Below, piece by piece: positions 44,619-53,426 of a stretch of 64,000 nucleotides of DNA. This DNA comes from Desulfolutivibrio sulfodismutans DSM 3696 (GTDB lineage: Bacteria; Desulfobacterota; Desulfovibrionia; Desulfovibrionales; Desulfovibrionaceae): contig NZ_CP045504.1 in NCBI RefSeq assembly GCF_013376455.1, forward strand, positions 2,811,001 to 2,875,000, in the 5' to 3' direction. Position numbers and translations under genes: made by a program. The notes below the pieces were generated by a model that had not been told where the DNA came from, ran no database searches, and was given only the letters and a program-made list of their open reading frames with translations. The first letter of the stretch is position 1; every line of letters begins with the position of its first letter.

Positions 44619-45353
44619 ATGGACCGACAGCCTTGCGCCCTGGATGTGCTGCAAAACAAGGCCGCCCGGATATGGGAAAAGGCGGGGCTGCTCCAGACGC
44701 CCATCACGATCACGGCCCGGACGTTGAGCACGCAGGAGGCCATCGGCGACCCCGAAGGGGACGACTTTCCTCTGCAAAAGGGCAAGGAACGGCTCATGGA
44801 GGCGGTATTTCTCGGCAGCCGGGGGCAGGCCTTCACGGATCAGTTCGGCGATTTCTCGGGCAGTCTGGCCGATGTGGCGGACATGCCCCTGGGCAACAAT
44901 TTCCGCCGGGCGGTGCTCGTCTGCGCTGTCAACGCCACGGCCAGACACCTGGGGCTGTGCGACCGGACCATCCACTGTCGTGACAAGGAGCCCGGGCAAT
45001 GCGCCGGGCTTTTCAGCGAGTACATCAGCGCCCGCTACGGCGCGCCGCGTATCGCCCAGGTGGGATTTCAGCCGAAGATCATCGAGGCCCTGGCAAAGCG
45101 CTTCGAGATGCGGGTGCTCGATCTCGACCCGGACAACATCGGGACCACCCGGCACGGGGCGCCCGTCGAGGGGCCTGCGAAGCAACTGGAGGTGCTGGAC
45201 TGGGCGGATCTGTGGGTGGTCACCGGCTCCACCCTGGCCAATGACACCCTTGGGGATTTCCTCGGCACAAAACCGGTGGTGTTCTACGGCACCACCATCG
45301 CCGGAACCGCCGCGCTTTTGGGCCTCGAGCGGTTCTGCGCCATGGCCACATAG
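44619..45353 (+). CDS. DUF364 (Rossmann-like, putative metal-chelation) protein
   Basis: A 244-residue cytoplasmic protein. The C-terminal two-thirds fit the DUF364 pattern: RIAQVGFQPKIIEAL, LDLDPDNIG, and DLWVVTGSTLANDTLGDFL followed by PVVFYGTTIAGTAALLG. Proteins of this type are suggested to bind heavy metals or metal chelates, often near molybdenum or tungsten enzymes; no such enzyme is next to it here. The N-terminal third is family-specific. ATG at 44619 has an aaggag site; an ATG-like start eight codons earlier is less likely. Confidence 0.78.
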   Translation: MDRQPCALDVLQNKAARIWEKAGLLQTPITITARTLSTQEAIGDPEGDDFPLQKGKERLMEAVFLGSRGQAFTDQFGDFSGSLADVADMPLGNNFRRAVLVCAVNATARHLGLCDRTIHCRDKEPGQCAGLFSEYISARYGAPRIAQVGFQPKIIEALAKRFEMRVLDLDPDNIGTTRHGAPVEGPAKQLEVLDWADLWVVTGSTLANDTLGDFLGTKPVVFYGTTIAGTAALLGLERFCAMAT

Positions 45354-45373
45354 GCCATCGGGGCCGCCGCCCC

Positions 45374-45420
45374 GAACCCCGGGGGGAACCTTTTTTTCAA
45401 AAAAGGTTTCCCCCGGGGTT
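45374..45420. terminator. Bidirectional terminator; short relative of the compound repeat
   Basis: A long stem of aaccccggggggaacc and ggtttcccccggggtt with a T/A-rich loop, between convergent genes. Sequence and shape match the first hairpin module of the ~230 bp repeat. Confidence 0.8.
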
Positions 45421-45997
45421 ATTCTTCTTCGGCCAAGATCTCCCGGCCCTCGCCGGGATAAATGCGCCGTTCGGAAAGGGGCGTGGGCCGGGTCACGGTC
45501 GGCCATGTCCCGGGCACGGGGTCGGCCCCTTCCAGGGTCACGGCCGACGGCCGCTTGTCGACCATGGCCGGGTGGGCGCGGACGTCCACGCCGGGCACGG
45601 GACAGCTGAACTCGATGGCGATGCCGTTGGGGTCGAAGGCATAGACGGAAAAGATGAAGCCGTGGTCGATGACCTCGGACACCCAGACGTCCGCCGCCTC
45701 AAGCTTATCCTTGATCTCGAAGAGGTCGTTTCTGTCCCGCACCCCGATGGCCACATGATCGAAGGCGTACGGCCCCCTGACGGGCACGCCGTGGTCCTTT
45801 TCCGGGATGGGTTCCACGCCGTCCCATTCGAAAAAGGCGATCATGTCGGTGGGGCTTATCTCGAAAAAATAGTGCCGGTAGCCGGGACGCCCCAGCCCCG
45901 CCACCAGCCGCAGGCCCAGAAGGTCGCGCCAGAAACGGATAGTCCCGTCCATGTCCCCGGTGGCCATGGCCAAGTGGTTGATGCCGGTGTAGTGCAT
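45419..45997 (-). CDS. VOC-superfamily (glyoxalase-like) protein
   Basis: A 192-residue protein with the paired beta-alpha-beta units of the VOC fold. Metal-ligand positions are visible as His in INHLAMAT, His in FDHVAIGV and Glu in GIAIEFSC; WRDLLGLRLV and VYAFDPNG are typical. It may be a lyase, isomerase or dioxygenase; the substrate cannot be told. The extra ~35 residues at the end (HPAMVDKRPSAV onward) are outside the fold. ATG at 45997 is chosen because the family starts there; the longer frame overlaps DNA of dapF. It follows dapF after 47 bases. Confidence 0.8.
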   Translation of the reverse strand: MHYTGINHLAMATGDMDGTIRFWRDLLGLRLVAGLGRPGYRHYFFEISPTDMIAFFEWDGVEPIPEKDHGVPVRGPYAFDHVAIGVRDRNDLFEIKDKLEAADVWVSEVIDHGFIFSVYAFDPNGIAIEFSCPVPGVDVRAHPAMVDKRPSAVTLEGADPVPGTWPTVTRPTPLSERRIYPGEGREILAEEE

Positions 45998-46044
45998 GAC
46001 GGACTCCAGGCGGCGCGTGGCCGGGACGAAGGTCGTGGCGGCGA

Positions 46045-46905
46045 TCAGTCGCGGGAAAGCCCCATGGACGCCGGGTCCATGTCGCCCCAAAAAATCAGCT
46101 CGGCCGCGCCGCGCAGGTAGGGCGCGCCTTCGCCCACACTCACTCCGAGCACCTCGCCGCCTGTGGTCACCACCTCCACCTCGCCGCCCACCAGCCCAAG
46201 CGCCCCGGCCACCACGGCCGAGGCCACGGCCCCGGTGCCGCAGGCATAGGTTTCGGCCTCCACGCCGCGCTCATAGGTGCGCAGCCGGATGCGGCCATGG
46301 TTTTCAACCGTAATGAAATTCACGTTGGTCCCGGCCGGGGCGAACTCTTCATGATAGCGCATGGCCCGGCCAAGCCCGGCGACGTCCAGGTCGGCCAGGT
46401 CTTCGCGGATGACCACGGCATGGGGCACCCCCGTGTCCACGAAATGAAACGGCACGGTCATGCCGGAAACCTCGACCTCCATGCCCAAAAGCAACCCCTT
46501 GGGCATGGTCAGCCGCACCCGCACCTGGCTTGTGCCCGCAAAAACCTCGGCCGCGATGTCTCCGGCGTCCGTACCCAGGACATGCACAGCCGGGGCCAGG
46601 CCGATGAGGAAGGCCAGCCGGGCCGCGCACCGCGCCCCGTTGCCGCACATCTCGGCCCGGGAGCCGTCGGCGTTGTAGAAATGCCAGATATAATCCGCCG
46701 TGGCCCCGGCCGGGGCGTCATCCAGAAAAACAAGCCCATCCGCGCCCACGCCGAAGGCCTTTCGGCACACGGCCTGGGCCCAGCCGCTCATGGCGGCCAC
46801 GGGAAGCCGGGCCACACGGTTGTCGATGAGCACGAAATCGTTGCCGCAGCCCTGCATTTTGAAAAAAGGGACCGTTTTGGCGATCCCGGATATGCCGAAA
46901 CCCAT
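46045..46905 (-). CDS. dapF: Diaminopimelate epimerase
   Basis: A 286-residue enzyme that converts LL- to meso-diaminopimelate for lysine and peptidoglycan. The two catalytic Cys sit in NADGSRAEMCGNGARC and TYACGTGAVA. Other landmarks are FFKMQGCGNDFVLID near the start and VDTGVPHAVV. ATG at 46905 has ggag eight bases upstream; an in-frame start 31 codons earlier is less likely. It is divergent from the acyl-CoA dehydrogenase gene across 256 bases. Confidence 0.96.
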   Translation of the reverse strand: MGFGISGIAKTVPFFKMQGCGNDFVLIDNRVARLPVAAMSGWAQAVCRKAFGVGADGLVFLDDAPAGATADYIWHFYNADGSRAEMCGNGARCAARLAFLIGLAPAVHVLGTDAGDIAAEVFAGTSQVRVRLTMPKGLLLGMEVEVSGMTVPFHFVDTGVPHAVVIREDLADLDVAGLGRAMRYHEEFAPAGTNVNFITVENHGRIRLRTYERGVEAETYACGTGAVASAVVAGALGLVGGEVEVVTTGGEVLGVSVGEGAPYLRGAAELIFWGDMDPASMGLSRD

Positions 46906-47161
46906 AGCGCATGCTCCATTTCGAAAAAGGATTGTTTCTTCGTAGCAGAAGCGCCATTCCCCGTCGAGCGGGAGACGCGCCAGGAAACGGCGGCGCAAGC
47001 CCCGTCAGCCGAACCTGCCCGAAAAAGCCCGCAACCCATGTCTGGACAGGCAAAACCCGGCCTCGGAAACCGTTGACGGGTATGGTCGAATATCATACGT
47101 ATCTGGCTCATTTTCAAGTCCGAGCAGACTTCTCGCACCTCAAATACCGGGAACTTCACGC

Positions 47162-49219
47162 ATGGAACTTTTACGCACCCTGCCGGGCGACGATGTTCGG
47201 CAAATCATGTGGCGCTTTGCCGACCGTTTCGACATGCAGATGGCCGTCCAGTCCGCCCGCTCCGTGGCCCGGGGCCTGGTGGCGAGGCTTGTGGCCGAAG
47301 GCGCGCGCCATACCCACGAATGGACCCCGCAAAAGGCCCAGCTGCTCAAAGCCTTTGACGAATCGGGTATCACCGCCGTGTTCCTCGACCCCCACCAGGG
47401 CGGCTTCATCGAGGGACCGAAAAATATGGGGCTGGCCCTGGTGGCCTTCGAACTGTCCTGGGTGGACGCCGGGTCCGCCACCTGCTCCCTGGCCGGCAAC
47501 CTGGCCCTGTCGCCCATCCACGAACGCGGCACGCCCGAACAGCGCGACCACTACATGAGCCTGTGCGCCCCGGCCGCCCCCGGCGAGGACCGCACCCCCT
47601 GGCGCGGAGCCTTCGCCCTCACCGAACCCCTGCCCTACGTGGGCGTGGACACGGGCGTCCTGTGCGGCCGGGTGCGCGTGGCCTCCTGGGAAGAGGGTCA
47701 GGAGCCGGTGCTTCAGGTGGAAAAACGCGGCCGATTCATCACCGGCATGGACTTCGCCAATTTCGTCACCGCCGCCGTGGAAACCGGCGACCCGCGCATC
47801 AAGACCTCCTGCATGGTCATCCTGGAGGAGTCCGACCCAGGAACCTTCGACCGGGGTTCGCCCACGCTGAAGATGGTGCATCAGTTGTCCTCCACCCGGG
47901 ATCCGGTCCTGTCGCTGACCGTCCCGGCCAGCCGTATCATCGGCGGCTATACCGTCAAAGACGGGGTCATCGTCCCCAACTACACCCACGGCGAGATCAT
48001 CGCCGCCGTGTTCCACCGCACCCGGGTCACCGTGGCGCTCATGACCACGGCCAAGCTGCTCTCGGCCATCGAACCGGTCATCCGCTATCAGCGCGCCCGG
48101 TTCCGGGGCGGCGACGCCTGCACCGAGGGTTCGCCCAAATTCGAACTGGGCCTGCAGCAGAAGCAGGACGCCGTCCACCGGCTGGCCGAGGTCTGGGCCA
48201 CGGGCGAGGCCAGCGCGTCGCTGGGGTTCGCCACGGCCCGGCTCTTCGATCTCCTCGACCCCACGGAAAAGGCCAAGGACCAGGCCCTGGCCGAGATGGG
48301 CGTCCAGGGCGTGCGCGCCCAGCTCATGACCGTGCGCAAGAGCCAGCCCAAGGCCCTGGAACTCGTGGACCTGCTCTTCGCGCCGGCCGAAGGCCGCGAC
48401 GAGGCCCGCCTGGCGGAGCTTACGGCCGATCCCCTGGTGCTCTACACCGTGCTCGAGGCCGAAGCCTCGGTGCTGTGCCCGGCCTGCAAGCTGTGGAACA
48501 CGGGCTACGGTTCGGTCATGATGCGCGAGGCCGTGGCCCTTATGGGCGGCTACGGCATCACCGAGGACTGCCCGGGCTTCCTGTTCCACAAATGGACCGA
48601 CTGCCAACTCGAGGCCACCTACGAGGGCCCCGAGGCCGTGCAGCGCCGCCAGCTCTCCGCCACCATGATCAATGAGGTCTTCCTGGCGCTTGCCCGCAAA
48701 TACGTGGACGAACTGGAAACCCTGCACGCCTCCCGGCCGGACATCGGCGCCGCCAGCGTGGCCGCAGGCTTCCGCCTGTGGTTGTGGACCCTGGACTTCC
48801 TGTCCAGCGAAAAAGACGCCGACGGCAACCGCCTCTACCACGGCAAACGCCAGGGCGTGACCTTCCCCCTGGCCGACGCCCTGTGCTGGCTGGTGGCCGC
48901 CCGGCTGCAGATCCTCGACGTGGTGGAACTGGCCGAAAAGGGACCGGAAAACCCCCTCCTGGCCGAAGGCCTGGAAGGCACCGTCACGTTTTTCACTGAC
49001 CTGGCCCGCATCCAGGCCGCCAAGGCCGCTGCCGAGGCCGCCCGGGTGGCCAGCCTCCTGGTCAACGGCTTCGCCGCCCCGGTCGCGGACACCGCCGCCT
49101 TCGACAGCCTGCGCCAGGCCGTGGACAAGTCCCTGGCCGGAACTGGCAAGGCCAGGGACCGCGCCGCCGAGGCCCTGACCAAGGTCATGATCCCCGAGGC
49201 CCTGGACTACCCGGTATAA
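47162..49219 (+). CDS. Acyl-CoA dehydrogenase family protein
   Basis: A 685-residue flavoprotein. The N-terminal part shows the acyl-CoA dehydrogenase helical and beta domains: GLALVAFELSWVDAGSATCSLAGNLAL, then ALTEPLPYVGVD in the ALTE..G position, and RIKTSCMVI. Further on are IRYQRARFRGGD and MMREAVALMGGYGITEDCPGFL, where FAD/substrate contacts and the active-site region lie. It is about 300 residues longer than a simple acyl-CoA dehydrogenase, with an added helical C-terminal region, like some bacterial fused-length forms. It is followed by ETF:quinone oxidoreductase, EtfB and EtfA, its likely electron acceptors. The ribosome-binding site is weak. Confidence 0.85.
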   Translation: MELLRTLPGDDVRQIMWRFADRFDMQMAVQSARSVARGLVARLVAEGARHTHEWTPQKAQLLKAFDESGITAVFLDPHQGGFIEGPKNMGLALVAFELSWVDAGSATCSLAGNLALSPIHERGTPEQRDHYMSLCAPAAPGEDRTPWRGAFALTEPLPYVGVDTGVLCGRVRVASWEEGQEPVLQVEKRGRFITGMDFANFVTAAVETGDPRIKTSCMVILEESDPGTFDRGSPTLKMVHQLSSTRDPVLSLTVPASRIIGGYTVKDGVIVPNYTHGEIIAAVFHRTRVTVALMTTAKLLSAIEPVIRYQRARFRGGDACTEGSPKFELGLQQKQDAVHRLAEVWATGEASASLGFATARLFDLLDPTEKAKDQALAEMGVQGVRAQLMTVRKSQPKALELVDLLFAPAEGRDEARLAELTADPLVLYTVLEAEASVLCPACKLWNTGYGSVMMREAVALMGGYGITEDCPGFLFHKWTDCQLEATYEGPEAVQRRQLSATMINEVFLALARKYVDELETLHASRPDIGAASVAAGFRLWLWTLDFLSSEKDADGNRLYHGKRQGVTFPLADALCWLVAARLQILDVVELAEKGPENPLLAEGLEGTVTFFTDLARIQAAKAAAEAARVASLLVNGFAAPVADTAAFDSLRQAVDKSLAGTGKARDRAAEALTKVMIPEALDYPV

Positions 49220-49220
49220 G

Positions 49221-49468
49221 CCGGGGATGGGGCTTCGCCCCCTCCCCGGACCCCGCCCCCGCCCGGGGGGAATCATTCCCCCCGGCCCCCCCTGGTTCCG
49301 GGCGTGCTGCGCCGAAGCTCCGCTTCGGCGCAGCACGCCCGGAAAGCCAGGGTGGCCGGAGAAACTGCTGCTCCCCGCGTGCGGCCGCGAAGCGCGATAA
49401 AGTTTTTTGAAAGGGCGGCCAGGGGGGGAACTTTTTTTCAAAAAAGTTCCCCCCCTGGCCGCCGGAGG
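49221..49468. repeat. Compound palindromic repeat, copy 2 (inverted relative to copy 1)
   Basis: Same modules as the 31.6 kb element in reverse order. The GC tail and a hairpin, ggggggaatcattcccccc, lie at about 49265-49283. The central inverted repeat has 21-bp perfect arms (49298-49318 / 49322-49342), with outer pairing extended. A spacer with cgcgaagcgcgataaagttt follows at about 49360-49412. The last hairpin, ggcggccagggggggaac / gttccccccctggccgcc, is at 49415-49463. The end carries ggagg, which serves as ribosome-binding site of the next gene. Confidence 0.85.
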
Positions 49469-49476
49469 CAATGCCG

Positions 49477-51338
49477 ATGGACGTCGAACGCCAGGTGATG
49501 GAAGCGGACATTGTGTGTGTCGGGTTCGGCCCGGCCATGGGCGGATTTCTGACCACGCTGTGCCGGGGGCTTGTCGATGAACAGGGCGCGCCCGTGGTCG
49601 AGAGCGCGGCCATGCCCGGCATGCCGCCCCAGGTCATCTGCTATGAGCGCGCCGATGATATTGGCTTTGGCGTGTCCGGGGTGGTGACCCGGGGAAGGGG
49701 GATCAAGGCCTCGTTTCCGGATTTCGACCCGGCTGCGGTGCCCATGTGTACCCGGGTGAAGGAAGAAAAGGTCGCCTATCTGCTCGACCCGATAGGGGTC
49801 AGCCGCAGGCCGAAACTTCTGCGGTTGAAGGACCGGGCCATCCGGGCGGCGGCGAGGGGTCTGGGAAAAAAGATTCCCTATGCCCATGAGGCGGTGGAGC
49901 TGCCGTATATCCCCCCTTTCTGGCCAAGCATGACGGATTTACGTTTTCTCTGGGGCAGTTCAACCAGTGGGTGGGTTCCGAAATCATGGGCTCGGGGCTG
50001 GCCCAGATCTGGCCGTCCACGCCCGTGGCCGGGCCGCTGATCGAGGACGGCGCAGTGGTGGGCGTACGCCTGGCGGACCAGGGCGTGGACAAAAAGGGCG
50101 CGCCCGACGCCGGGTTCATGCCGGGCCTGGACGTGCGTGCGGCCTTGACGGTTGTGGGCGACGGGCCGGTTGGGCCGGTTGGCCGGGCCATTGATGACGC
50201 CTTTGGGATGCCTGCGGGGAAACATCGCCGGGAATGGGCCGTGGGCATGAAGATGGTGGTGGACCTGCCCGAGGGCTGCGAGCTGGCCGAGGGCACGGTG
50301 CTGCACACCTTCGGCTATCCTGAGCCGGAAATTTTCGGATTCCTGTATGTCCTGCCCGAGCGGGTGGCCTCGCTCGGCATCTTCGTCCCCTCCTGGTTCG
50401 ACAACCCGGTGCGCACGGCCTACCGCTACATGCAGCACTGGATGCGCCATCCCTATCTGTGGCGGCGCCTGGAGGGCGGCAGGCTGCGTTCCTGGGGCGC
50501 CAAAAGCCTCCAGGAGTCCGGGCGGCGGGGCGAACCGCATCTGGTGGGCAACGGCTATGCCCGCATCGGCGAGGGCTCGGGTTCGACCAACGTGCTCACG
50601 GGCTCCGGCGTGGACGAGGCCTGGACCACCGGGGTGCAGCTGGCCGAGGGCGTTTTGGAGCTGGCCAAGGCGGGCAAGCCGTACACCCGGGAGAATCTCC
50701 AGGCCGCCTATGTGGCCAGACGCCGGGCCTCGTGGGTCGAGGCCGAGGCCAAGGTGGCCGAGAAGGCCCGCGACGGCTTCACCGAGGGCTTTTTGCAGGG
50801 GCTTATGGGCATGGGCCTGGCCGGGTTCACCAAGGGCAAGGTCTATTGGCCGGGCGTGTCGCGCCGGGTGCATGAGCGCATCCCGAGCCTGGAGCGCTAT
50901 TTCAAGGACCGCATCCCGACGGTGGAGATCGCGGCCATCCGGGCCGAGTGCGCCAAAAAGGGGCTGTCCCTGCACGACGCCCTCATGGACCGGGCGGGCT
51001 GGCCGCCCATCGAATACGACGGACAGCTTCTGGTGTCGCATCAGGACGCCCTGCTCCTTGGCGGCAAGGTCCAGGCCAACCCGGGCTACGGCGACCATGT
51101 GGTCTTCGCGGACCCGGCCGTATGCGCCACCTGCCGGGAAAGGGTCTGCATCGAGGCCTGTTCCGGACAGGCCATCACGGTCAATCCTGAGGGCGGCGCG
51201 CCCCTTTTCGACCGGGAAAAATGCGTGCATTGCGGGGCCTGCCTGTGGAACTGCTCCAAGCCCCATCCGCACGATCCGGAAAAGACCAACGTGGAGTTTT
51301 CGGCCGGTTCCGGCGGCCTGCATTCCGTTGAGAACTAA
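49477..51338 (+). pseudogene. ETF:quinone oxidoreductase (FixC-like) with C-terminal ferredoxin domain, interrupted by a -1 frameshift in a C-run
   Basis: The first frame (to about 49918) encodes the FAD-binding N-terminus (ADIVCVGFGPAMGG). The +2 frame continues LAKHDG...FSLGQFNQWVGSEIMGSGLAQIWP and runs to the stop at 51338. It has the family landmarks FGYPEPEIFGFLYVLPER, GNGYARIGEGSGSTNVLTGSGVDEAW and a C-terminal [4Fe-4S] module (CATCRERVCIEAC and CVHCGACLWNC). The break is at 49911-49920, a run of six C where seven would keep PYIPPFLAK in frame. Restored length is 620 residues. It would pass electrons from EtfAB to the quinone pool. Start at 49477 (ggagg eight bases upstream). A base-calling slip in a homopolymer is quite possible. 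Confidence 0.85.
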
Positions 51339-51414
51339 AGCATTGCGACAGGAACCGCCCTGCTCTCCGCCTTGACGGCGGGAGATGCGGCGGCATGAAC
51401 AAGGGAGACAAGTC

Positions 51415-52224
51415 ATGAGCACGGGTTTTCACATCGTGGTCTGCGGCGGCATCGTGCCCGATCCGCTCCAGACCCTGGAACCGGTGAGCACCCCGGCCGG
51501 GCCGGGACTCAAAAACGAGATGATGCTGCCGGCCATCCTCGACCCCTGGGCCTCCCACGCCCTGTTCGAGGCCGCGCATCTGGCCAAGGGCGCGCCCGGC
51601 AGCAAGGTCTGGCTGGTGAGCCTGGGGCCCAAGGCCAAGCTGCAGCAGGTGATGATGTCCGTGGCCCAGAAGGCCCCCTTTGAGCTGGTGGTCTGCGACG
51701 GCCCGGCCGGGGGATTCACGGAGTCGGCCGAGGCGGCCGAGGCGTTGGCCGCCGCCATCGAGGCCATCCCCGGCATCGACAAGACGAGGCTGCTTCTTTT
51801 CGGCGGCTGGCAGTCGGCCTCGCGCGGCGCCGGGACCACCATGCAGCTGGTGGGCGAACGCCTGGGCGTCACCGAGCAGTTCCAGGGCGTGGACAGGCTG
51901 ACGGTCGGCGCGGATGGGTCGCTCACGATCATGGAACGCGTGGAGGGCGGGGCCTATCAGGTATCCGTGTGCCAGGGCGCTCCGGCGGTCCTGGGCTGGG
52001 CCACCGGGGAGCTTCCCGAGCCTCCCAACAACCCCCAGGTGGGCATGCAGAACATGCGTTTTATCATGCCCGCCCTGCAAAAGGCCAAACCGGCCAAGGT
52101 CGGCGCGGACGGCGTGACGTTCGCTGCGGTTGAGCTGCCCAAGCAGCGCCGCGAGACCCGCATCGTCAAGGACACCCCGGCCGAGGACATCGCCCGGGAG
52201 ATCGTGGCCTGGATACGCGGCTGA
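51415..52224 (+). CDS. etfB: Electron transfer flavoprotein beta subunit
   Basis: A 269-residue protein of the EtfB family. It begins HIVVCGGIVPDPLQTLEPV, with ALFEAAHLAKGAPGSKVWLVSLGP and the AMP/nucleotide-binding-like LLLFGGWQSASRGAGTTMQLVGERLG. It is somewhat divergent from standard EtfB: the usual DTGQVGP-type loop is replaced by GGWQSASRGAG. An aagggaga site precedes ATG 51415. With EtfA it carries electrons from the acyl-CoA dehydrogenase to the quinone oxidoreductase encoded upstream. Confidence 0.85.
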   Translation: MSTGFHIVVCGGIVPDPLQTLEPVSTPAGPGLKNEMMLPAILDPWASHALFEAAHLAKGAPGSKVWLVSLGPKAKLQQVMMSVAQKAPFELVVCDGPAGGFTESAEAAEALAAAIEAIPGIDKTRLLLFGGWQSASRGAGTTMQLVGERLGVTEQFQGVDRLTVGADGSLTIMERVEGGAYQVSVCQGAPAVLGWATGELPEPPNNPQVGMQNMRFIMPALQKAKPAKVGADGVTFAAVELPKQRRETRIVKDTPAEDIAREIVAWIRG

Positions 52225-52309
52225 TCCGGACGGCGCTGACGCCTGAACACATGATTTTCGCAAGGCCGCGCGGGGTGTTCCCCGCTTCCGGCCGTCGGAG
52301 ACACAAGCC

Positions 52310-53329
52310 ATGGAAAAGATCCTTTTTCTCGCCCATACCGAAGCGGACGGCAGCCTGTCCCAGGCCGGGCTGGAGGCCCTGACCGCCGCCAAAACCCTGG
52401 CCCAGGGGCTTGGCGCGGGGTTTGACGCAGCCCTTTTCGGGGCCGACGCGGCCGCCGCCGCCAACGCCGTGGCCGGATGCGGCGCGGGCACGTTTTTTTG
52501 CGTCTCGGGCCAGGCCTTCGCCCAGGCCCGCTACGCCACGGACGCCGCCGCCATCACAACGCTGTGCCAGGCGGCAGAAGCCACCATCGTGGTCTGCGCC
52601 GACGACTCCCGCCTGTCCCGGGCCGTGCCCGGGGCGGCCCACCGCCTGGGCGGCCGGGCGGACACCCATGTCACGGCCCTTGCGGCCAAGGATGGCGCGG
52701 CCTTCGTGCAACGCTGGCACTACCGCCAGCGCATGTACGCCGAGGTCACCCGGGTCCAGCGCCCCTGGTTCGTCACCGTCTCCGGCGGCGTGTTCCCGGC
52801 CTCTGACGTCGCCCCGGGCCAGGCTGCGGTGCAGGCCGTGACGGTGGCGGACGTGGCCACGCGCACCACGGTGAAGGAGATCCTCGCGCCATCGGCCGAC
52901 GAGCAGACCATCCGTCCGGACGCGGCGCTTCTGTTCGTGGCCGGGGCAGGTTGGACCAAAAAGCAGGCCGACGGCCAGCCCCACACCCCCGAGGCGGCGG
53001 AACTCATTTTGGGATTCACCACCAAGGCCCAGGCCTCCCTGGGCAGCAGCAAGTCCCTGGTGGACATGGGCGGCGAGGGCCAGGCCGTGCTGCCGTTTCT
53101 CACCCACCTGCACCAGGTGGGACAGACCGGGGCCACCCCGCGCCATCCCAAGGGGCTGGCCACCTGCTGCCACGGCGAGGAGCCGCATGTGGTGGGCTGG
53201 CGGTTCATCGGCGAGCGCCGGGCGGTGAACCTGGATGCGGGCTGCGGCTGGGCCCAGGGCAAATGCGACGTGCTCTATGTGGCCGACGCCTTTGCGGTCA
53301 TGCGGCTGGTCAACGCCATGATCGGATAG
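52310..53329 (+). CDS. etfA: Electron transfer flavoprotein alpha subunit, divergent
   Basis: A 339-residue protein. The N-terminal Rossmann-like half (KILFLAHTEADGSL, ATIVVCADDSRLSRAVPGAA) and central RPWFVTVSGGVFPA fit EtfA. The FAD-binding C-terminal half is recognisable (DAALLFVAGAGWTKK, TTKAQASLGSSKSLVDMG and AVNLDAGCGWAQGKCDVLYVADAF). However, it lacks the standard GASR and SGxxQH motifs: these positions read SLGSSKSLV and GQTGATPRHPKG. It may therefore bind its cofactors differently. It follows etfB after 85 bases and is ended by a strong terminator. Confidence 0.78.
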   Translation: MEKILFLAHTEADGSLSQAGLEALTAAKTLAQGLGAGFDAALFGADAAAAANAVAGCGAGTFFCVSGQAFAQARYATDAAAITTLCQAAEATIVVCADDSRLSRAVPGAAHRLGGRADTHVTALAAKDGAAFVQRWHYRQRMYAEVTRVQRPWFVTVSGGVFPASDVAPGQAAVQAVTVADVATRTTVKEILAPSADEQTIRPDAALLFVAGAGWTKKQADGQPHTPEAAELILGFTTKAQASLGSSKSLVDMGGEGQAVLPFLTHLHQVGQTGATPRHPKGLATCCHGEEPHVVGWRFIGERRAVNLDAGCGWAQGKCDVLYVADAFAVMRLVNAMIG

Positions 53330-53366
53330 GGTCGCGGGAAAAAACCGCGACGGAGGATGACAGATC

Positions 53367-53403
53367 ACGCCCCGGATGCAGATGCACCCGGGGCGTTTTT
53401 TTT
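53367..53403 (+). terminator. Intrinsic terminator after etfA
   Basis: acgccccgg (53367-53375) pairs with ccggggcgt (53388-53396), followed by a T-run to 53403. Confidence 0.88.
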
Positions 53404-53426
53404 AGGCGAACATTTCCCGCGTCGCG

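Noticed and set aside
47073-47101. Possible promoter ttgacg-17-tacgta before the acyl-CoA dehydrogenase gene
   Set aside because: The -35 is good but the -10 matches the consensus at only two of six positions; too weak to list.
47171-49471. Long reading frame opposite to the acyl-CoA dehydrogenase gene
   Set aside because: It is a shadow of a well-supported gene in high-GC DNA; its translation is Gly/His/Val-rich with no family resemblance.
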